DNA of 64,000 nt, taken from Prorocentrum cordatum (lineage: Eukaryota; Sar; Dinophyceae; Prorocentrales; Prorocentraceae). A program made the position numbers and the translations under genes. The stretch covers positions 250,001 through 314,000 of the forward strand of contig CAUYUJ010001448.1 in assembly GCA_963575745.1 (NCBI GenBank). Direction: 5' to 3'. The notes below the pieces were generated by a model, which made no database searches, had not been told where the DNA came from, and saw only the letters and a list, made by a program, of their open reading frames with translations. Every line of letters begins with the position of its first letter. Positions within the stretch are counted from its first letter, which is position 1. Positions 48,150 through 59,747 of this stretch are shown piece after piece.

Positions 48150-49707
48150 TAGCCTGGCGAAGGACCCAACCATACGCAGTTGAGAATAGCAATCGTGGGC
48201 ACCATATTCGCCAGCGCTCCCTATGGGGCCACGAACCGCGCGAGGGGCGCGCCAACATCCGCGGCGGGGCGCACAACGCGAACGAAAATGATTGGTCTGC
48301 GCGCGAGAGACTGGGAGCGGATGAGTCTGAGCGCGAATGAATCTGATTGTGAACGAGTCTTCGCGCGCGTGGGTCTACGCACAAAAATGTCGACGCCCAT
48401 GTCGGCGCGCCCCCCACGAGGATCGCGCCCGCTTCCTTCCGTTCCTTCCGCGCGGCGCCGCGCTCGCGCACGCCAATGTCCAAGGCTGCGGGCGCGGCGC
48501 CGCACGGAGTCCCCGCGACCCGCGCTGGTCGCCCCGAAGGGGTCCCGGCGACGCGCGCGGGTCGTTCGCTGCGCGGAGCAGAGAGAGCTAGCTGGCTGGC
48601 TGATGGCGGGCAAGGCTCTGGCCGCTGGGCAGAACGACGACAGGGGCGAGCGAGGCGTCGGGAAGAGCGCAGCATGGAGTTCCCACGACGCGCGCTGGTC
48701 GCCCCGAGAGGGTCTCAGCGACGCGCGCGGGTCGCCCGCGGCGCGAGGCCAAACAGTCAGACCGTCGAGAGACGCGAGTCTCGGGCGGGCCGCTCCTCAC
48801 GTCAAGCCTCGCGGATAAACTCGGTGAAGCCCAGCTCCATGGCGAGGGCCGTCGCCTCTCGGGTGTGCCAAAATGGTGCATCGCCGCCATACGAGTTCCG
48901 CCGCTGAACCTTAGGTGGAGCTCCCCCTGAGGGAGGCGGCGACGCCATGCGAGTTCCGCCACTGGGACCTTAGGTGGAGCTCCCACGAAACGTATGCGCC
49001 ACAATGGGGCGGGGCCGCCATGCGAACCCTGCCACTGGGGCCTTCGGTGGACCTCCCTATGGGGTTACGAAACGTGTGAGAGGTGTACCAAAATGGGGCG
49101 GTGCCGTCCTGCGAGCTCCGCCACTGGGACCTTAGGTGGAACTCCCTATGGGGCCACAAAACGTGTGAAGGGCGTGCCAAAATGGGGCGGCGATGCCATG
49201 CGAGTTCTCACTGTGACCTTAGGTGGAGCTCCCTATGGGGCCACGAAACGCGTGAGGGGTGCATGCAATGAGAGTTCCGCCACTGGGACCGTAGGTGGAG
49301 CTCCCTATGGGGCCACGAAACGTGTGCGGGGTGTACCAAAATGGGGCGGGGATGCCATGCAAGTTCCGCCACTGGGACCTTAGGTGGAGTTCCCCATGGG
49401 GCCACGAAACGTGTGAGAGGCGTGCCACAATGGGGCGGGGATGCCATGCGAGTTCCGCCATTGGGACCTTAGGTGGAGCTCCCTATGGGGCCACGAAACG
49501 TGAGGGGGGTGCCAAAATGGGGCGGGGATGCCACGCGAGTTCCGCCACTGGGACCGTAATTGGAGCTCCCTATGGGGCCACAAAACGCTGTACTGAGTGG
49601 GTGAAACGCAGGGAGGAGGGAGAGGAGGGAGGAGGGGGAGGAGGAGAGGAGGAATGCGGGGCACCGTCTCTTCAAAACGAGGACCCAACACCACAGGATG
49701 GTTGGGA
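48150..49707 (+). mobile_element. Composite repeat element, copy 2, longest array
   Basis: It opens with TAGCCTGGCGAAGGACCC then AACCAT (48150-48173) and closes with GACCCAACACCACAGG then ATGGTTGGGA (49682-49707); CCCAACCAT is exactly inverted between the ends. About eight ~90-bp units fill 48870-49600 (GGTGGAGCTCCCTATGGGGC, CCACGAAACGTGTGAGGGGT, CCAAAATGGGGCGGGGATGC). A purine tract is at 49608-49655. 48280-48850 is a GC-rich insert with a different repeat (GCGCTGGTCGCCCCGA, about 48525 and 48693) absent from copies 1 and 3. Confidence 0.78.
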
Positions 49708-50640
49708 ACTACCACTGACCAGCGGCCGACCAGGAAACATGCGCCCCACCCACCCACCCCACCATCCCTATCAATAAAACCGCGGGGAGATATCAGAATG
49801 ACCGCTGTGCGCTGTAGCTCACAAGTCCTATCAAAAACCATGGCGAACTAACTGCGGGCGCACACAAACCGTACACCATGCTGGCCACCCCGCCACAGCT
49901 TTGCGGTGGTCTCTGACTGGGATGGTAGGGGTGTCGACATGTCGCCCAATGTGTGCTGTCACGTGCTCTGGCACACCTGGCACGCTCCACGTGAGTTGCA
50001 TACCTGCAGCACCTGGCGCGCCTAGAGCAAGCGGCACACTTGGCGCTCTTGGCACATTTTGCGCATCAAGCGCGCCAGGCACGCTTGGGCCACTCGGACA
50101 CCTGGCGCACGTGGTGCGGGTGGCGCACCGGGTTCCCACGCTGCTGTATAACTATGCTGAGTCTCAGGTGATACTTCTCTCGTGGGAGAGCGGGTTGGAG
50201 TGAGCGAGACGGAGCGTGGCGTTCCCAGTGGGAACTCGACCCCAGCCCCTGCCCACTGCCCAATGGGCTCGAGGGCGCGAGGGGCCACAGCGTCCAGAGT
50301 GGCCCTGCGTTGCCCCGAGATGACCCTGAACATCCAAGAAAGGCATCCAACATCTTGGGGAAGCCGGCGGTAAACCAGGTTACATCCGGAGACCTCGTAG
50401 AGCTCCTGACACGCGTAAGAATGCTCACAGCAGGAAGAAAGCTCCCTGGAGGAACAGCTCAGAAACTCGAACAACATTTGTTCCAGTTCAATAGAAAGTT
50501 CGTTCCAATAAGTGTTTTGATAGTGATACTGCAGCTACGGATATGACAATTTGACCAGCAGACGCGGCATAAACTACTTCAAGTGCGAAAAATAGATTCC
50601 CAAAACGAATTTCAAATCTCCATAAAAATAGAAAAACCGA
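49708..50640. other. Gene-poor region with CACCTGGCGC words
   Basis: 49970-50135 holds loose ~10-bp words (CACCTGGCGC, GGCACACTTGGCGC). No gene recognised. Confidence 0.5.
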
Positions 50641-50960
50641 CCCCAGGTCATCACATTGTCCTTTTCGCCACGGTCGGCCAAGACGGTGCAAGAGAGCCCC
50701 AAGAGCACCCCCAAGATGGCCCCAACAGACCAAGTCGTCGTCGTCGTAGTTGTCCCCTTTCAGTGTCGGCGGCAGCGGGCTTGAGGCCTTCGCAATATCC
50801 AAGAAGGGCCTCCGAGACTGAGCAAGATGGCTCAAGCTGGAGCAGATGGCATCCTCCAGCGAGGCTCTCGGAGGCCTCGAGAGGGCCCCGAGGTAGCTCG
50901 GCGGCTTCCCTGAGCCTCCGAAGTAGGCCCACGAGAGGCCAAAATTACGTGTAGCCCGTA
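50640..50960. repeat. Degenerate CCCCAAGANGGCCCC repeat, block 1
   Basis: GAGAGCCCCAAGAGCACCCC, CAAGATGGCCCC and similar words recur; the same family is denser at 56840-57215 and 57605-57840. Confidence 0.6.
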
Positions 50961-52800
50961 AGCTGTTTGTTGATGTCGGGCCTTCTCCCTTTTGCAATGG
51001 TATTGATTGTTTACGTATTCCAGGTAACGGTCATCACCCGGGAGGGAAAAGCGGAGGGGGTTGGGGCGCTGGGTAATGGTAACCTTTGGGGGGTGGGGCA
51101 CGTCGGGGCGGAGGGGCCCTGCGATCGCCGTAGGATGTGCGCAAGCACCAGCATTTAGGGGGATCCAGGCACCAGCCTCCTGCGTACGGTCGTGACCCTT
51201 ACCAGGGGGAGGGGGAGGGGGCACGGGTAACGACCGTCACGCGCCGAAGGATACAAGAAACACATCGGTCCCGATGTGCCTCTGCAATCCCAAAGATTGC
51301 CCCCCAGTGGCCCAGCCCAAGAGGAGTCCGGGGGGAGGGCCGCGAGGGGGCCCAAAACGCCCAGCAAAAGAACACCTCAAGAGAGTCCAGAGGCCGCCAG
51401 GCTGGGGACTGCACGGGCTGACGCTGGCTTCGGCCTGCCGAGTGACCCCACCCGCAGGGCTCCTCCACCTTCCATCGCGCGGCAGCTCGCCCAGAAATCG
51501 TCTCTGGACGGGCAGGTGGGGATTTTTTGGTCAGCGGCCGCAGGCGAGAGCGCCAGCGGCGAGTCCAGTCAGACTGGGCCGCGCAAAGACGAATTAACCT
51601 AAAGCGGTGGGCCGAAGCCTCACGCGGCACCTCGACGGCCAGGCCGGCGAGTGGAAGGGGGCTGACGGCAACTGCTGGGACGCTGCACTGCCAGGGTGCA
51701 CGCCCGGTGGGGATACGCGAGGCGTGGGGGATTAAGACTGTGCCGAAATAATCAGGCTGGGAAAAGGGTGCCAATCGCTGCGCCGAGTTTCCGATGGCTC
51801 TGCACTTCACTGTCAGGATTCAAACAAATTCGCCAATATGCAACACTTGCCTATCTGAACCTGGACCTGTGGTGACCGAGAGGGTAACCAGTGCGAATGT
51901 GTGTGCAAGCGGCGACTGGGTACTGAACATGGAGGCTACCGAAATGATTGTGAAAGTGTCTCCGTGGACTCGCAACATCCTGACCCCGGCTCGTTTGACA
52001 ACCGCGCCTCCTGCACCCAGTCGCGCCTCCTGCCAACCGCGAAGAGATAATTCTGGATTGGTTCCATTGAATTTCCAAGATCATTCGAGCCCAAGGATGC
52101 TTCGAACCCAGAGGCCGCGCCTCCTGCCCTCAGTCGCGCCTCCTCACAATCCCGGAGGGGGGCTACTCTAGATTGGTCCCATGCAGCTTCAACGATAAAG
52201 CCCCAAGATGCCTCGAGCCCAAAAGGCCAGAAGGGACGCTAGGATGCTCCATGGCCACCCCGCGACGCCACGATGCGTACCCAGCATGTCTTTGAGAACC
52301 CTCCAGACATCACCACTGACAGCGCCAAGGGGGCCAAGGTTGCCCCCTAAGAGCCATCAACAAGCCACGTAACCAAATAAAGAAACAATGCGCTTACGTA
52401 CATATGGTTAGACATACATGTATAGCACAAACAGTACACCATGTTACCACCCATCATATTTGAACCCGAGAACAAATAATAGATCACACAGTAGTACTAT
52501 ACATTATAACATCACCAAACCGTTTCTACAACATACGATTATACAAAATGCAAACCTGGTGCCTAATAGCACTGTGTACTTACTTGCACTCACACATGGT
52601 CATAGCACAAGCACACAACTGCAAGCACAAACGCATATACATACATATACATATATGTGTGTATATATAACGCTTTAAGTCGGCGGCGCAGAGGAAACTC
52701 AGGCGCGGTCGGCAGATGGAAATGCAAATTGCGAACGAACTGAGTCGAACGCGCCGTGATAAAAGAACTCAGCCACCGCCATGCAGATTGGTAATGGAGG
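50961..52800. other. Gene-poor region, AT-rich end
   Basis: No coding region recognised. 52380-52675 is AT-rich with TACATA/CATATA runs, unlike its GC-rich surroundings. Confidence 0.5.
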
Positions 52801-52805
52801 CAACA

Positions 52806-52806
<1 letters not shown>

Positions 52807-52845
<39 letters not shown>
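52807..52845. repeat. (CA)n microsatellite
   Basis: About 19 CA units. Confidence 0.95.
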
Positions 52846-52847
<2 letters not shown>

Positions 52848-53235
52848 CCGAACAACCGCAAAAAGACTGGCTGGTACGCGGAAACAGAGAACTGAAAGGA
52901 GCCAGCTCTCCACAGACACGAGCACGGCGAGGATAGGGGAAGAGCAAGGGGAAACTAAATGGGAAGGAGAAGAAAAAACGAAAAGAGAAAAAGAGATTCG
53001 ACCAGCTTCGGAACGGGTCATTACCGACCCGCACGGCCGACGAGCCGCACGCACCGTGAAAAGGAAAGAGGACCTTGAGCCCCTGCCCGTCGCCGCCATC
53101 GGGGAGGGGAGAGGAACGAGATGGGGAAAAGGAACCGGGGACGGATGAGGGGGAGCGATAGCGGGACTGGGCGTGTTGGTATATTCGGAAGGCACTAGAG
53201 CGCGATAAAACACGAATGAAGATTAGGATCATACT

Positions 53236-53237
53236 GT

Positions 53238-53288
<51 letters not shown>

Positions 53289-53290
53289 CG
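53236..53290. repeat. (GAT)n microsatellite
   Basis: About 17 GAT units, ending in GACGACGAC. Confidence 0.95.
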
Positions 53291-53467
53291 ACGACATACT
53301 GTCTCTTGGGAGCATCTTGGGCGTCTCCCAGGGGACCATTGGCGTGAAATCTCGACAGCGCATCGCCGAGGGATCGGCGGTGGGCCCCCAGCAGCGACGC
53401 CGCGCGCCGCTGGGCAGGCCTGGCCACCCGAGGCCCCGATCGGCGAGGCACGGGCGATGGGGCGCCG

Positions 53468-53700
53468 ATGCCTCCCCCAGGGGGCCTGCCCCACCTCCCG
53501 GGGCTGAACATCAACGGCGTCTGGCGCTTTCGTGTTGGTTCCGTCTTCCCTCGTTTTGTCCTCAATCGGGGGCCACATGCAGAACAGGGTTCGCATGTGG
53601 CCCCCTACCCACCTCCCAGGGCTGAACCTAAACGGCGTCTTGCGCTTGCGTTTTGGTTCCGTTCTCCCTCGTCTTGTCCTCGACCCGCCCTTCACGCAAG
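53468..53700 (+). repeat. ~124-bp tandem duplication with internal hairpin
   Basis: CCCACCTCCCGGGGCTGAAC and the following ~85 bp recur from 53609 as CCCACCTCCCAGGGCTGAAC. Between the units a perfect hairpin GGGGGCCACATGC / GCATGTGGCCCCC (53568-53605, 12-nt loop) spans the junction. Confidence 0.8.
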
Positions 53701-54100
53701 GGGAGGTCGAAACAAAGACGGCCCACGAGATCGCCGAAACACCGTTTGGGTCCAGCCCTGCCACCTCCCGTTGCCCCTGAGCTCGAGGCGGGGACGGCGA
53801 CGGAGGCTGGAAAATCCCGGACACAGACTGCGCCAGCAAAGTCAACGGGGTCAGCAGCCATGGCGATCAGCATAGAGCGGGGGGGGATGGAGTGGGAAGG
53901 GGCGCGAATGGGCCACTGTGGAGAAGTACACAGGAGTCGAGCGCAGATGGCTGCACAAGCTGATCGCCGTCGCCATACTGGAAAGACTCGCCGAGACGGA
54001 GGGACAGGAAGATAGCGGGAGGGGGGAGGGGGGGAGAGAGGGGGCACGGAGGAGAAGGGCGACCCCAAGGTTGGTGATGGCCACGGCCCCTGCAGTGGTG

Positions 54101-54317
54101 GAGACCTCCCAAACAGGGTCCATGTAGATGGGGTCGGAGGATCGCGCCGCATCGCCGATGCATCGCCGATTCATCGGCAATGCGTCGGCGCTGTCGGCGA
54201 TATATCCGCGCCGTCGGCGTAGAGCAAATCGGGCTCTTTATCGAGCCGCATCGCCGATGCATCGGCGATTCGGCGCGATCCAACGACCACCTACTCGGAC
54301 CCCATCTGGGAGGTCTT
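54101..54317. mobile_element. Fold-back element with ~65-bp inverted arms and GCCGATGCATCGGC palindromes
   Basis: Left arm GAGACCTCCCAAACAGGGTC ... GGATCGCGCCGCATCGCCGA pairs with the right arm ending ... GACCCCATCTGGGAGGTCTT. GATCGCGCC and CATCGCCGATGCATCG are retained in both arms. The interior is made of GCATCGCCGATTCATCGGC-like words. Confidence 0.72.
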
Positions 54318-54374
54318 GAAATGGCATTCATTTGCCCGCCCCCCACTCCTGAGATCCGACGTCTCAAAAAAGAA

Positions 54375-55129
54375 TAGATTCTGGCGAAAGACCCAACCAT
54401 GTGCAATTGTGAATACCGCGTTGTGGGTACCGCTTTCGGTGGAGCTCCATATGGGGCCACGAACCGTGTGAGGGTGTGCCAAAATGGGTGTCGGGCGCAT
54501 GCGGCCTGTGCCACTGGGACCTTCAGTGGAGCTCCCTGTGGGTCCACGAACCGTGTGAGGGGTGCGCCGAAATGGGTGGCGGTCCCCGCATGCGGACCCT
54601 GCCACTGGGGCCTTCGGTGGAGCTCCCTGTGGGGCCACGAAACGCATGCGGCCTCAGGCGGATGGGAATAGGGAGGAGGGGGAGGAGAGGAGAGGAGAGG
54701 AGAGGAGAGGAGAGGAGAGGAGAGGAGAGGAGAGGAGAGAGAGGAGAGGAGAGGAGAGGAGAGGAGAGGGAGAGGAGAGGAGAGGAGAGGAGAGGAGAGG
54801 AGAGGAGAGGAGAGAGAGGAGAGAGAGAGAGAGAGAGGAGAGGAGAGGAGAGAGGAGAGGAGAGGAGAGAGAGAGAGAGAGAGAGAGAGGAGAGGAGAGG
54901 AGAGGAGAGGAGAGGAGAGGAGAGGAGAGGAGAGAGGAGAGGAGAGGAGAGGAGAGGAGAGGAGAGGAGAGAGGAGAGGAGAGGGAGAGGGAGAGGGAGA
55001 GGGAGAGGGAGAGGGAGAGGGAGAGGGAGAGGGAGAGGGAGAGGGAGAGGAGAGGAGAGGAGAGGAGAGGAGAGGAGACGTGGGGCGCTCTGTTCAAAAC
55101 GAGGACCCAACACAACAGCATGGTTGGGA
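54375..55129 (+). mobile_element. Composite repeat element, copy 3, expanded GGAGA tract
   Basis: It opens TAGATTCTGGCGAAAGACCC then AACCAT (54375-54400) and closes GACCCAACACAACAGC then ATGGTTGGGA (55104-55129). It carries about 2.5 units of the 90-bp repeat (54435-54655), then a ~415-bp GGAGA/GAGAG purine tract (54663-55077). CCCAACCATG at the left end is inverted exactly at the right end. Confidence 0.78.
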
Positions 55130-55451
55130 ATAAAACCCTGGGCCCCATCCTTCTGAGCCGGTTTTCGAAGCGGATCGATGTGTGAGGAGTCCTGGGGCCC
55201 GAATCTGGGCGAAGACGCCCGGCTCGACAAAATCGAGACGCCAGAATCTCAGGGCCCCCATCCACGGTGCCTCCTTGATGGACCTCTGCTTTTCCACGCT
55301 GGTGTCGTCGCAGAACTGCTTGTCCGCCCGCCCCCACCCCGGGGGAGCCAAATGCGGGCGGGGGCTGTCGCAGAGGCTCGGAGGCTAGGCCTGGCGGTCG
55401 ACCGGAAAAATCAGCACCGCGGTGGTTCACAATACATCCCTCTTTCTCCTT

Positions 55452-55605
55452 TTCCTCCTCCTCCTCCTCCTCCTCCTCCGCCGCCTCCACCTCCGCCTCC
55501 TCCAACACCTCCGCCTCCTCCTCCTCCATTCCATTCCATTCAATTCCATCCCATCCATGCCTTTCCCTCCCATCCCATTCCACTCCATTCAAGTCCGTTC
55601 CCCGT
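55452..55605. repeat. (TCC)n then CCATT-type repeat
   Basis: CTC/CCG triplets followed by CATTCCATTCCATTC words to about 55605. Confidence 0.88.
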
Positions 55606-55685
55606 CCTCAGACACAATTCCTCCCTGTCGCACCCCGAGGCCAGTCGGAAGGGCATCCCTTACCACTAATGAACCTCAAGATTAA

Positions 55686-56110
55686 AAACTGGCAACAGCT
55701 TTACGGATGGAGGGCGGGTAGTTTTCAAAATGTTGCTCTCGCCTTGCGGCCGCGCACACTGGTCTCAAAAAGTTGCAAGAGCGTCACGGATTCAGGAGGG
55801 CGAGTCGTTTTCAACATATGGTTGTTGCTTGAAGCGCCGAGCACATTCGATTAAAATATTGCACAAGGGTTGAAGGTGGCTTGTTTTCAAAATGTGACTC
55901 TCGCCTTATCGACGCACGCATTCTTTCTACAAATTTGCATCAGTTTCACGGAATTGGGGCGGCTTGGTTTCAAAATGTGGCTGTCGCCTAGCGCCGCGCA
56001 GACTCGTGCGAAAAATCTGCAAGAGCTTATCGGATTGAAGGCGGCTCTTTTTCAGAGAGCGGTTATCGCCCTAGCGAGGCGCACATTCTTTCTAGAATTG
56101 CACAAGACTT
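55686..56110 (+). repeat. ~87-bp tandem repeat, 5 diverged units
   Basis: The unit contains GCAAGAGCTTTACGGATT, GAAGGCGGCT, GTTTTCAAAATGTGGCT, CTCGCCTTGCGCCGCGCACA and TTCTTTCTA. Units start near 55690, 55776, 55862, 55942 and 56020; identity between units is moderate. Confidence 0.78.
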
Positions 56111-56837
56111 GCAGTGCTTCTCATGGTTAACGTACCAGGAATGGTGTTCTGAAACGACTCATGAGTATCAGGGCGCAGTAGTTACGCTGATTCGCAATGC
56201 TGACGTACAAAGAATGGCGTTTTGGCACGACCCAGGATCGCCAAGACGCAACAGTCGGGTTGACGTGTGGCGTTGAAGTCCCCTCCTTTCTCCTTCCTCC
56301 CTCTGTTCCTCCTGATCCTCCTCCTCCACCTCTTCCTCTTCATCCCGAAATGTTTAATCCAGCCCGTGCGGGCGCCAATTACCTAATGTTGGCTGGTTGT
56401 GCTCAGTTTGGCACGGCGAATAATCACGGCAGGAACCATGAGCGTCCTTGGCAGCCCATGCGTTTTTTAAGACGCGCGGTCTTCTTCCATGCTCGCGCCG
56501 CAACACCACAGGGGGGCAGAGTGAGCGCACGGAAAAAAATCTGTGCCTCCTGGGCCGAATCTTTGGCACATGCCGCACTGCCTTGGCGCCTTGTCGGAGC
56601 CACCAAAAGAAAGCTTCGATCACCGATCATAGAAACACAAACCAGACGGCCCCAGATGCCCCCAAGACACCCCTGAACCACCCCTCTCGTTTTCATCTAC
56701 ACCACCATCACCCTGGACGCCCCCGCAATCTATTGGAAACAATATACACTCAAGGGGGGTCGGCGCATGTGGCGTAAGCCTACAGAAACAATGATTTGTT
56801 CCTTCTCCCCTTTTCGTTTCCGATGCGCTTTTGAAGG
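56111..56837. other. Spacer, nothing recognised
   Basis: No domain recognised on either strand. Confidence 0.5.
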
Positions 56838-57215
56838 GTTAGCGCCGCCAAGATAGCCCAAGAGAGCTCCAAGAGGGGCCCCAAAGGCCTCCAAGACGAC
56901 CTTAAGAGTGCCCAAGATCGCCCAACGAGCGCCCCACGGGGGGGCCCTGGATAAAGGACCCCCCCCCGTTGTGATCGATGGCCTCCGCGATGGCCCCAGG
57001 ACGCCCTCCGAAGCTCCCAGGAGAGCCCCAAGAAGGCCCCAAAAGGGGCACCAAGACGGCCCCAAGACGCCACAAAAGAGCCCCAAGAGAACCCCGAGAC
57101 CCCCCAAAGGGCCCCAAGAGGGCCCCACGGTGCCCCAAAAGAGCCCCAAGGGGACCCCAAGACGCCCCCAAAAAGCCCCGTAGCTCCCAGAAGGCCTCCG
57201 GCGCTCCAAGATAGA
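56838..57215. repeat. Degenerate CCCCAAGANGGCCCC repeat, block 2
   Basis: CCAAGAGGGCCCC, CCAAGACGCC and CCCCAAAAGAGCCCCAAGAG words recur. The minus strand gives Gly/Leu/Trp-rich peptides (LGALLGHRGALLG), an artefact. Confidence 0.78.
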
Positions 57216-57600
57216 TAGCCTCCAACATGGTTCATCACGTGCCTCCCCCTCCTCTCCTTGACCTCTCAGTTTCATTATACGCGTCTCTGTTTTCCATTTC
57301 CCATCAGCTCTCGTGGACAGGGTTTCTGAATGGGCTGGCGGGGACTCGCGAAGCGTGAACAATCCCACCAACCCTCCGGGCGTAGGTGGTCTAGGACGCA
57401 TCATCTTCCAACCCCAATTTTTCCCCTTCGGGGAGGGGTTATCCCTCCCCCTAACCCTAGCCTGGACCTGAACGGGGGGGGGCCGCGACGCGTTGGAGCG
57501 TCCAGCACGGCCCCGGCGAAGAAGCCCAATCATTAATTTGATCATGGTTTTGGCCATATTTTGGCCTTTGGGGGGGGGCGAATTTAAGCTCACCCTTGTT
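57216..57600. other. Spacer, nothing recognised
   Basis: TTGTTTGATCGATGTCC at about 57596 resembles TTGTGATCGATGGCC at about 56969, so the two flanking repeat blocks share an internal landmark. Confidence 0.5.
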
Positions 57601-57840
57601 TGATCGATGTCCTGCAAGATGACTCCAAGAGCGCCCCCAACAGCGCTCCCAAGAGCGTTTCAAGAGGGCCCCAAGAGGCGCCCAGGAAACCCCAGGAGGC
57701 AGTAAGACGCGCCCGAGAGGCCTCAACGAGGCTCGCCCCCAAGAGGCCCAAAAAAACTCGCCGAGACACCCAAGACGCTCCAAGAGGCCTCCGGGACCGC
57801 CAAGAGACCTCCAAGACGCTCCAAAACGCCTCCACTGGGG
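57601..57840. repeat. Degenerate CCCCAAGANGGCCCC repeat, block 3
   Basis: GCCCCCAACAGCGCTCCCAA, CCAAGAGGCCTCCGGGACC and similar words; same family as block 2. Confidence 0.75.
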
Positions 57841-59270
57841 GACCCTTCCCCTGCGTGCTGCCCAACTCCCTGGTCGAGGCAACTCCTCTGGGCATCGTTC
57901 CTGGAAAAGCTGGTTGGCACTACTTTTTCGCTCGCGAGCGACGCAGAAGGCTGCGCGCCGTCCAAGGGGTCGAATGCAAGAGTCGAACACAAGGCAGTAA
58001 CCGCCGGCGACAGGCGGAAAAATGAATAGGCGAAGCACAGCGGCGACGCGGCAGAAGCGGGAAAACAGACAACAGAGAGCAAGGGCCAAGAACACGACAG
58101 AGGAAGAAGGCGACAGAAGAGAAACAAGAGAGACAAAGGAGAGAAGACTGATTGGGGTTACTTTTTCGGTCGGCGGCTCCAAGGCAACAGTCAGGGAGCG
58201 AAAGCGGCGTCCGGATGGCGGTACGGGGCTGATTTGTAAGACAATTTGCCGCCAGAGTCGGCGGGCAAAGCTCGCATCTGCAAGACACTCTCGCATTTGC
58301 ACGCGCACAGAACAAAATGAACTAAATTCTCAGGGCTGTACAGGCGTTGCAGGCTGAACCACTCAGCACCCAGTCCTCAGTACTCCGCCTCCCAGTGCCG
58401 AGGGGAGCCACGCGGCTGTGCCCAAGGCGCAACTGCGATGCCGATCCCTGGAGCGAAGAGATCCGCTGGCGTGGCGAGCACCGCCGTCGGGCGGTGATGA
58501 CGTCTGCGCTGCCTGCCAGGGGGGTCCTGCTGCAGTGGAGGCAAGTGAGAGGCCGGTGGAGTGAGTCGCCTGCGGGGCGCCAGACTCCGAACGCCCACGA
58601 CGACGACAGCAAGTCAGGGAGCAGCTGTCGTGGCGCAGCGCACTGGCTGGAAGCTGGTGGATGAGCCCGGGGTGCTGCACCTGCTGCGGAAGGCTGAAAC
58701 ACTCCGTGGCGACCCAACACCCGAGAGACAACCCCACAGAGCATGAAGGGAACAAGCCACTGTGGGCCACGCAGCGCGTGCCGGCACGGCGCCAGGCCTC
58801 AGAGAGGGGAGGGGGGGGGGGAGCGCAGGCGAGGGATGCACCGCCAGCGGGGGGAGGGAGGGGGGGGCGGCACTGGTGGTAGCGCTGCCTTCAGCGGTGC
58901 CATAAGGCGAAGCGCCCGGGGGAGCTGCACTGTGGAGGACGCGGGGGCCAGGAGGCAAGCCAGGCCCAGTCCGCCGATTGGCGCTGCCCCCCAGATCCGT
59001 GACCCCACACACACCACGGGGCCCTCCAGGGCCGAAGCAAACTCCGCTGAGAGTGGGAGCCACACCCCAAAGAGCGCGGAACACGGGCGGCCCTGGGAGG
59101 GGGGGCAACCACCCTGACGTCTGATAGCACGTCTGGCAGGCCCTGAGGCCAAGGGCGGAGGACACCCGCCAGGCCCGAGAGGGGTGAGGCGAGGGGGAGC
59201 ACCGTCTCGCCTCTCGGCCTGGCCCCGAATCCGAGGGCAAGGGGCCATGGTCCTCTCTTGGGTCATTCTC
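57841..59270. other. GC-rich region, no gene recognised
   Basis: Open frames of about 100-280 codons occur on both strands, but none carries a motif I recognise and all are of the length expected in GC-rich DNA. Confidence 0.5.
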
Positions 59271-59470
59271 GGGGGTCGCAGCTGATCGCCGCTATGATCT
59301 CTCTTTAATCTCCTCGGGGGTCGCAGCTAACTCGCCGCTGAGATCCCGGGGGTCGCAGCTACTCGCCGCGAGCACCTGCGTGGAAGAACGGGGGGTCGCA
59401 GCTGACCGCCGCTAGGATACATTTGACATCGAGGGGGTCGCAGCTAATCGCCGCTGAGGTCACTGTTGAA
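59271..59470 (+). repeat. Cluster of a 22-bp motif GGGGTCGCAGCTAATCGCCG
   Basis: GGGGGTCGCAGCT then AA/GA/AC variants and CGCCGC occurs at about 59271, 59316, 59348, 59391 and 59432, spaced 32-45 bp. Further copies at about 59600, 59776, 60360, 60740, 61324 and 61468; four of these lie in the 585-bp array. Confidence 0.85.
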
Positions 59471-59747
59471 TGTGTGCAAACGGGTGATGGCCCACCGAGG
59501 CCGCAGTCCACTGCGGACGGCTGACGGCCCACCAGGGCCGCGGTCGACGCGGAATGTGGGCCAGCAGCGAGATGCGCCTCCGGGGGTGGGTCCTGGGGAG
59601 TCGCAGCTACTCGCCCCTGGAGCTGAAGCTGCCAAAACTGAGGCCTGAAACGACAGGCTGGTAGGCTGGCGCGCAGGGGGGGGTGCTTCTGCCGACGCCC
59701 CCCTGTCACCGAATATCGCCGCTATGATCTCAATTTGAGGGTAGGTG

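Noticed and set aside
54523-55592. Frames with long SSPLLSSPLL or RRGEERRGEE repeats
   Set aside because: They translate the GGAGA purine tract of composite element copy 3.
56730-57617. A ~295-codon minus-strand Gly/Leu/Trp-rich frame
   Set aside because: Most of it is the degenerate CCCCAAGANGGCCCC repeat; the same peptide style appears at every block of that repeat.
59271-59470. Regularly spaced 22-bp repeats resembling a CRISPR array
   Set aside because: Repeats vary internally, spacing is irregular (32-45 bp), copies extend far outside the cluster, and the window is eukaryotic with no cas genes.
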